From: Candidatus Methanomethylophilaceae archaeon
GTDB taxonomy: Archaea > Thermoplasmatota > Thermoplasmata > Methanomassiliicoccales > Methanomethylophilaceae
NCBI GenBank assembly: GCA_023230065.1
Contig: JALNYB010000016.1
Location: 1-19,775 of the forward strand
Length of the DNA: 19,775 bases
Reading direction: 5' to 3'
Positions 15,313-19,775 of this stretch are shown one piece after another; within the stretch, counting starts at the first letter, position 1; each line of letters starts with the position of its first letter. The position numbers were made by a program, and so were the translations under genes. Under the pieces are notes generated by a model, which was not told the DNA's origin, made no database searches, and saw only the letters and a program-made list of their open reading frames with translations.

Positions 15313-15673
15313 GAAACCAGTATATGAAAACTTAAATTTAAGTGGTCTTCGATTGAAAATAAGGGGCCCATTTTAAATTTTAAAATACCATGGAAACTGT
15401 TACAGCAATGAAGATTGTCAGTGACGATTTTTTGTATGTTGAGATCAAACAGTATCATTCAATCGGAAATCCATGTAACGGCCATTTAATTATCAAATGA
15501 CAGATAATTTGTTGGAGATTATATTTGATCAAAATTTAAGTATTATTTAAGTAAATGAGTTGTACTGGACACATCGCAGCTTGCTTTATTTGTTCTGTTG
15601 AAGGTATGCTGTATGAATATGTTCATCGAATCAGGAATTAAAGTTGAAAAATACATTAGCCAGCAGAATTGAG
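15313..15673. other. AT-rich intergenic region, no gene seen
   Basis: Between the surface-protein stop and the tRNA 3' end. It holds a 14-bp perfect palindrome ACTTAAATTTAAGT (15330-15343) 17 bases after the stop codon. Two copies of ATTTAAGTA lie near 15535-15555. T-rich patches could end transcription. No open frame with a recognisable product. Confidence 0.5.
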
Positions 15674-15746
15674 TGGGCCCGCCCGGATTTGAACCGGAGT
15701 CAATAGGTCCCGAACCTACAAGGATACCAAGCTACCCCACGGGCCC
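15674..15746 (-). tRNA. tRNA-Pro (anticodon CGG)
   Basis: A 73-base cloverleaf can be folded by eye. The acceptor is GGGCCCG with CGGGCCC, and the discriminator base is A. The D-arm has GG at the usual place. The anticodon stem GTAGG/CCTAT encloses the loop TTCGGGA, giving anticodon CGG (15710-15712), which reads CCG. The T-arm TCCGG-TTCAAAT-CCGGG is standard. There is no intron and no encoded CCA. A short A/T-rich TATA-like element (GATAAAT) lies about 25 bases upstream on the minus strand. Confidence 0.95.
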
Positions 15747-15790
15747 ACATTAAGGGATGATTTATCTTCTGCTATTAAAGATATCGGAAT

Positions 15791-18427
15791 TTATTCGTTG
15801 ATCATTCTCCTCAGAACGTACTGCAGAATGCCGCCATTCGCGATATATTCCATTTCAACTGGTACATCAACCCTGCAAACAGTGTCGAATTCTAGTTTCC
15901 TTCCGTCCCTGTATGCTGTGATGCAGATAGTTCCTCTTGGTTCCAGGTCCTTAAGATCTATGTCGAATGTTTCTGAACCGTTCAGGTGAAGTGTTTCTGT
16001 TGTCTGTCCTTCAAGGAACTGCAGCGGAACGATACCCATTCCCACGAGGTTGGATCTATGGATCCTTTCGAACGATTCTGCTATGACGGCTTTGACGCCT
16101 AACAGCAACGGTCCTTTGGCTGCCCAGTCCCTTGAGCTTCCTGTTCCGTACTCCTTGCCTGCAAGGATTATCAACGGGGTCATATCCTCATCGTATTTTC
16201 TGGAGACCTCGTAGATGGTATCCTGTTCGCCGTCAGGGAAATATATCGAGGAGCTTCCTTCTTTTTCAGGAGTGAGCTGGTTTCTCAATCTGATGTTGGC
16301 AAAGGTCCCGCGGACCATGATCTCGTGATCGGCTCTTCTTGATCCGTATGAGTTGAAATCTTCTTCCGGGATATCCAATGAGATAAGGTATTTTCCCGCG
16401 TCGGAATCGGGTCCGAATGATCCTGCGGGGGAGATATGATCGGTTGTTATGGAATCTCCCAATTTAGCCAGGCATCTTGCATGTTTAATGTTCTTTATTT
16501 CCGGTTCTTCGAATAATTCATCAAAGAACGGAGGATTTCTGATATAGGTGGATTTTTCATTCCATTCGAATAACGGTGAATCCTTGCACTCGATGGAATC
16601 CCATCTTTTGGAACCTTTGAATATGTCTCTGTATTGGGATATGTATGTTTCTGAGGTCACATATTTTTCTGTGATATCCTCAATTTCCTTATCGGTTGGC
16701 CAGATGTCCTTGAGATAAACATCTTTTCCGTTCACAGTCGCGAGAGGTTCGCGGTCCATATCGATATCGACGCGTCCTGCGATCGCAAAGGCCACCACAA
16801 GAGGCGGTGAGGCGAGATAGTTAGCCTTCACCAAAGCATGTATGCGTCCTTCGAAGTTCCTGTTGCTTGATGCTACAGCGGCAACCACGAGGTCGTTCGC
16901 TTTTATCGTGTTGCTTACTTTTTCTGAAAGGGGTCCGCTGTTACCGATGCAGGTCATGCATCCGTATCCACAACATTGGAATCCGAGTTTGTCCAAGTAC
17001 GACTGAAGGCCTGAATTCTTCAGATATTCCGTTACGACTTTTGATCCCGGGGCCAGCGAGGTCTTGACATAGTCCTTCGGTTTCAGTCCGAATTCGCATG
17101 CTTTCTTCGCTACAAGCCCTGCTGCTACCATGACCGAGGGGTTGGCCGTGTTCGTGCACGATGTGATCGAAGCAATGGCTACCGATCCGTCTCCCATCAT
17201 ATCCGAGACAGGCTTTTTCTTCTGTTCTGTACCAAGTGCTTTGAGAGTGTTTTCGAACTCTTCTTTCATCTTAGATAACGGGATCCTGTCCTGAGGTCTC
17301 TTGAATCCCGCAAGACACGGTTCTACGGTTGAAAGATCTAATTCTAGGGTGTCGGTGTATTCTGGTTCTTCAGTATACCAAAGGGTCTGCTCTTTGGCGT
17401 ATTTTTCTACTGTATCGATATGTTTTGGGTCTCTTCCTGAAAGTTTCAGGTATTCTATCGTTTTCTCGTCGATAGGGAAGTATCCCATTGTTGCTCCGTA
17501 TTCAGGCCCCATATTCGCGATGGTGGATCTGTCTGCGAGGCAGAGGTTACTGTAGCCAGGTCCGTAGAATTCAACGAACTTTCCTACTACACCCTTCTTT
17601 CTGAGTAGTTGTACTATAGTTAGAACAAGGTCTGTTGCTGTGATGCCCGGAGATAATTTGTTGATCAGTTTGAATCCGATGACATCCGGTAATTTCATGT
17701 AACTGGGCTGTCCTACCATCACGGCTTCTGCTTCGATTCCTCCGACTCCCCATCCGACGACACCTAGTCCGTCGATCTGAGTTGTGTGCGAGTCAGTTCC
17801 GAAACACGAATCGGGATATGCGGTGAGTACTCCGTTCTTTTCTTTGACATGTATAAGGGGGGAGAGATATTCCAGATTCACCTGATGGCATATGCCGTTT
17901 CCAGGAGGTACGGCACGGAAGTTCCTGAATGATTTTTGTGCCCATTTGAACAGTGCGTATCTTTCTTTGTTCCTTTGGAATTCTACTTCTTCGTTGCGTT
18001 CCTGGGCATCGGGACATCCTGCAAAATCCGTTTGGATCGAATGATCTATGACGAGATCTACCGGAACCAACGGATTTATTATTTCGGGATCTTTTCCCAT
18101 CGCTGAAACTGCTTCTCTCATCGATGCAAGATCTGCAATCGCGGCTCCGCCGGTAAGGTCCTGAAGAAGTACTCTTGCGGGAATCCACGGAATGTCACGG
18201 TCTGTGTTCTTTTCGGAATTCCAGGATGCGATGGTTTCCACATCTTCATCTGTTATGATGGAACCATCCCGCTGTCTCAAAAGTGATTCAACTATGACCT
18301 TTATGGAGTAAGGCATCTTTTTAAGATCCTTTATAAAACCCTTTTCTTCGAGTTCTCTGAGGCTGTAGATAGTAATCTCGCCTTCTTCAGTTTTCAGCTT
18401 TTTAGTGCAGGTGCCTATGTCCGTCAT
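15791..18427 (-). CDS. acnA: Aconitate hydratase (AcnA/IRP1 type)
   Basis: 878 residues, the normal length for the AcnA/IRP1 branch. It interconverts citrate and isocitrate through cis-aconitate using a [4Fe-4S] cluster. The three cluster cysteines are C424 (SCTNT), C490 and C493 (CMTCIGNSG). The active-site segment GTGSSRDW is at 761-768, and the swivel domain lies at about 645-800 with the linker before it. In an anaerobic methanogen it would serve an incomplete TCA route to 2-oxoglutarate and glutamate. The bacterial-style fused AcnA, rather than the split large/small subunit aconitase-family enzymes of many archaea, suggests ancient transfer, which I infer. The ATG at 18427 has a strong AGGGGAG 5 bases upstream. 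It is divergent from the PAP2 gene, with only 80 bases between starts. Confidence 0.96.
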   Translation of the reverse strand: MTDIGTCTKKLKTEEGEITIYSLRELEEKGFIKDLKKMPYSIKVIVESLLRQRDGSIITDEDVETIASWNSEKNTDRDIPWIPARVLLQDLTGGAAIADLASMREAVSAMGKDPEIINPLVPVDLVIDHSIQTDFAGCPDAQERNEEVEFQRNKERYALFKWAQKSFRNFRAVPPGNGICHQVNLEYLSPLIHVKEKNGVLTAYPDSCFGTDSHTTQIDGLGVVGWGVGGIEAEAVMVGQPSYMKLPDVIGFKLINKLSPGITATDLVLTIVQLLRKKGVVGKFVEFYGPGYSNLCLADRSTIANMGPEYGATMGYFPIDEKTIEYLKLSGRDPKHIDTVEKYAKEQTLWYTEEPEYTDTLELDLSTVEPCLAGFKRPQDRIPLSKMKEEFENTLKALGTEQKKKPVSDMMGDGSVAIASITSCTNTANPSVMVAAGLVAKKACEFGLKPKDYVKTSLAPGSKVVTEYLKNSGLQSYLDKLGFQCCGYGCMTCIGNSGPLSEKVSNTIKANDLVVAAVASSNRNFEGRIHALVKANYLASPPLVVAFAIAGRVDIDMDREPLATVNGKDVYLKDIWPTDKEIEDITEKYVTSETYISQYRDIFKGSKRWDSIECKDSPLFEWNEKSTYIRNPPFFDELFEEPEIKNIKHARCLAKLGDSITTDHISPAGSFGPDSDAGKYLISLDIPEEDFNSYGSRRADHEIMVRGTFANIRLRNQLTPEKEGSSSIYFPDGEQDTIYEVSRKYDEDMTPLIILAGKEYGTGSSRDWAAKGPLLLGVKAVIAESFERIHRSNLVGMGIVPLQFLEGQTTETLHLNGSETFDIDLKDLEPRGTICITAYRDGRKLEFDTVCRVDVPVEMEYIANGGILQYVLRRMINE

Positions 18428-18479
18428 TGCAACTCCCCTCTATACGCGATAGTAAAGAAGTATTGTATTTCAACTTTGA

Positions 18480-18489
18480 CTGTATATGA
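18480..18489. promoter_or_regulatory. TATA element in the divergent acnA / PAP2 promoter region
   Basis: CTGTATATGA is centred about 24 bases before the GTG at 18508, predicting a leaderless PAP2 mRNA. Read on the minus strand (TCATATACAG) the same element could start acnA transcription near 18460, giving a leader of about 33 bases with the AGGGGAG site. One TATA may therefore serve both directions. Confidence 0.4.
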
Positions 18490-18507
18490 TGTAAACGGGC
18501 ACATATC

Positions 18508-19059
18508 GTGGGCGTAGAATTGGATTTTTTGAACTTTATTCAGGAGAATTTGCGGACGTTAATAGGGGATGCAGTAATGCCTATTATCACACAGACCATG
18601 AATTATGATATTCTAGCAGGTGTGATTGCTGTTATATTGATCTGTACTAAGAGATTCAGATGGGTAGGGGTCGCCATCCTTATCGGAGCGGCATTGGGAT
18701 ATCTCATCGGAAATGGGATGATAAAGTTCCTGGTGGACCGTCCACGTCCGTTCATAGAGAATTCCAATATCATTTTGCTGATACCTGCACCTACAAGCTC
18801 TTCATTCCCTTCAGGACATACTATCGGAGCCGTTGCAATGGCTGTTGCATTGTATATGTATAATAAAAAAGCAGGTTATGTCGGATTCATATTCGCTGCG
18901 ATAATAGCATATTCGCGTCTGTATCTCTATTTGCATTATCCTACGGATGTTATAGCTGGAATAGTAATTGGAATAATATGCGGATATGTTGGATACAGGA
19001 TATCTGAACTCATCCGCATAAGATATAAAAAAGAAAAGGTTGAAGAAGATATTGTTTGA
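18508..19059 (+). CDS. PAP2-family membrane phosphatase
   Basis: 183 residues with about five or six hydrophobic helices. The three phosphatase signatures are complete: K73-x6-R80-P81, P101-S-G-H104 and S136-R137-x5-H143-x3-D147. H104 and H143 should be the catalytic pair. Family members remove phosphate from lipid phosphates such as undecaprenyl or polyprenyl diphosphate and phosphatidic acid. In an archaeon a polyprenyl- or dolichyl-type diphosphate carrier is a reasonable substrate guess, which the sequence cannot settle. The tail is charged (KKEKVEEDIV). The start is GTG without a ribosome-binding site, at leaderless distance from the TATA element. Its TGA lies one base from the convergent stop of the next gene. 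Confidence 0.9.
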   Translation: MGVELDFLNFIQENLRTLIGDAVMPIITQTMNYDILAGVIAVILICTKRFRWVGVAILIGAALGYLIGNGMIKFLVDRPRPFIENSNIILLIPAPTSSSFPSGHTIGAVAMAVALYMYNKKAGYVGFIFAAIIAYSRLYLYLHYPTDVIAGIVIGIICGYVGYRISELIRIRYKKEKVEEDIV

Positions 19060-19060
19060 T

Positions 19061-19435
19061 TTATTCTTCCCATTCTGAGAATAGTTTTGCTATTCCTTTC
19101 TTGGCAACGGACCAGCATGGAACGCCACCTATGAGAACGGCTACCTGAATAGATTCCAAGATCTCTTTTTTCGTTGCTCCGTAATTTTTCGCTACTTTTG
19201 CCTGTGCATAGATGCAATCTTCGCACATTCTCACTGCAACGCATGAAAGTGCCATGAGCCTTTTTGTTTTCTTGTCCAACGCACAGTCTGTTACCATGAC
19301 CTCGTCCATTTTTTTCAGTAGGCTGATGAGGTCCGGGTCTAATTCTTTGATGGCTTTAAGAGTATCTGGTGCGTAACCGCCCATGTTCGAACACATTTCT
19401 CCGAATTCTTTGTTGTTGTTACAAGGCATGACCAT
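19061..19435 (-). CDS. Carboxymuconolactone decarboxylase/AhpD-like protein
   Basis: 124 residues, all helical in character, with the CMD core at about 45-115. The redox pair C71-x2-C74 and the downstream NYGATKKEI segment mark the AhpD-like group, which uses the cysteine pair to reduce peroxiredoxin or another disulfide. The residue normally His in CxxCxxxH is Gln here (Q78), so classic AhpD chemistry may be weakened. Extra cysteines (C5, C15, C51, C65, C107) are present. It is cytoplasmic. A TATA box at 19451-19461 (minus-strand TTTTATAAAC) is about 21-25 bases from the ATG at 19435, implying a leaderless mRNA. An ATG two codons later is possible. Function beyond disulfide redox work is not indicated. 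Confidence 0.85.
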   Translation of the reverse strand: MVMPCNNNKEFGEMCSNMGGYAPDTLKAIKELDPDLISLLKKMDEVMVTDCALDKKTKRLMALSCVAVRMCEDCIYAQAKVAKNYGATKKEILESIQVAVLIGGVPCWSVAKKGIAKLFSEWEE

Positions 19436-19450
19436 TTATCTCAATAATAG

Positions 19451-19461
19451 TTTATAAAAGA
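19451..19461. promoter_or_regulatory. TATA box between divergent AhpD-like and PPK2-like genes
   Basis: GTTTATAAAAG on the plus strand and its complement on the minus strand are both acceptable TATA boxes. Leftward it places initiation at the ATG 19435. Rightward it would start near 19481, 39 bases before ATG 19520. One or both uses are possible. Confidence 0.45.
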
Positions 19462-19519
19462 AGCACATTAACACATTTCAGCGTAACTGTTTTAATCAGA
19501 CGAAGGTATCGGTGTATTC

Positions 19520-19775
19520 ATGAAAGCTCTTATCTCGAAGGAAATGTCATCTAAGCTTAACATTCTTCAGCAAGAGATTTTTGCTAATAATATTCCGGTC
19601 GTCATAGTGTTCGAAGGAAGCAGTGGACGTGTTATCGGACGTGTTATCAACGAACTTATGAGATGTCTTGAACCCAGAGGGGTTAATTATGTCCATATAG
19701 ACCCTGATAATTGGGACGGACCCAAATCTGTTATGGAGTGTCTTCAGAAGACCCCTGCCAAAGGGATGATCTCTT
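19520..19775 (+). CDS. PPK2/polyphosphate-AMP phosphotransferase-like protein, 3'-truncated by window edge
   Basis: Only the first 85 codons are in the window. IPVVIVFEG, then the segment LEPRGVNYVHI and the later QKTPAKGMI, line up with the start of PPK2-family polyphosphate kinases (consensus like VVIVFEGWDAAGKGG, then LDPRGF and KTPxKG). These enzymes move phosphate between polyphosphate and nucleotides. The Walker A here is degenerate: EGSSGRVIGRV keeps glycines but lacks the invariant Asp and Lys. In two-domain (class II) polyphosphate-AMP phosphotransferases the N-terminal domain is known to be inactive, so this is probably such an N-terminal half, with the active domain beyond the window. 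The ATG has GGTG 6 bases upstream. Confidence 0.7.
   Translation, partial: MKALISKEMSSKLNILQQEIFANNIPVVIVFEGSSGRVIGRVINELMRCLEPRGVNYVHIDPDNWDGPKSVMECLQKTPAKGMIS

Overview
The window reads as chromosomal DNA of an archaeon, most likely a gut- or rumen-associated methylotrophic methanogen of the Methanomassiliicoccales (Thermoplasmata). This placement is an inference. It rests on TATA-box promoters at archaeal spacing (several leaving no 5' leader), a tRNA gene without encoded CCA, a methanogen-type flavodiiron protein (FprA), large BspA/InlB-like surface proteins, and 14 of 14 well-supported complete genes ending in TAA or TGA with none in TAG, as expected where TAG is kept scarce for pyrrolysine.

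Layout. 1-1330: 3' part of a surface protein with 24-residue leucine-rich repeats, two Listeria/Bacteroides-type repeats and a C-terminal membrane anchor. 1401-1462: hairpin plus T-tract between convergent genes. 1473-2645 (-): stand-alone AICAR formyltransferase for purine synthesis, with an operator-like dyad in its promoter. 2857-3540 (-): a protein with two CDGSH Fe-S motifs and a central cysteine-rich domain. 3787-6935 (-): glycine-betaine-type ABC transporter operon, ATPase-permease-binding protein, in which the binding protein is circularly permuted. 6942-7705: a long gap with a nested inverted repeat and a good promoter facing right but no convincing gene. 7706-9575 (-): a tandem pair of paralogous membrane proteins of unknown function. 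10058-11930 (-): flavodiiron protein FprA followed by a two-cluster ferredoxin-like protein. 12129-12647 (+): frameshifted remnant of an unidentified gene. 12733-15312 (+): large Gly-rich repetitive surface protein. 15674-15746 (-): tRNA-Pro(CGG). 15791-18427 (-): aconitase. 18508-19059 (+): PAP2-family phosphatase. 19061-19435 (-): carboxymuconolactone-decarboxylase/AhpD-like protein. 19520-19775 (+): start of a PPK2/polyphosphate-AMP phosphotransferase-like gene, cut by the window edge.

Together the genes cover cell-surface contact (two adhesin-like proteins), osmoprotection (betaine uptake), oxygen and redox defence (FprA with ferredoxin, CDGSH protein, AhpD-like protein) and central metabolism (purine synthesis, aconitase, polyphosphate). 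I see no CRISPR array, complete insertion sequence, prophage or defence island, and no obvious multi-gene system of a new type. The points most worth a second look are the permuted betaine-binding protein, the promoter-bearing gap at 7157-7260, the paralogous membrane pair, the dyads upstream of the purine gene and fprA, and the degenerate Walker A in the PPK2-like protein.
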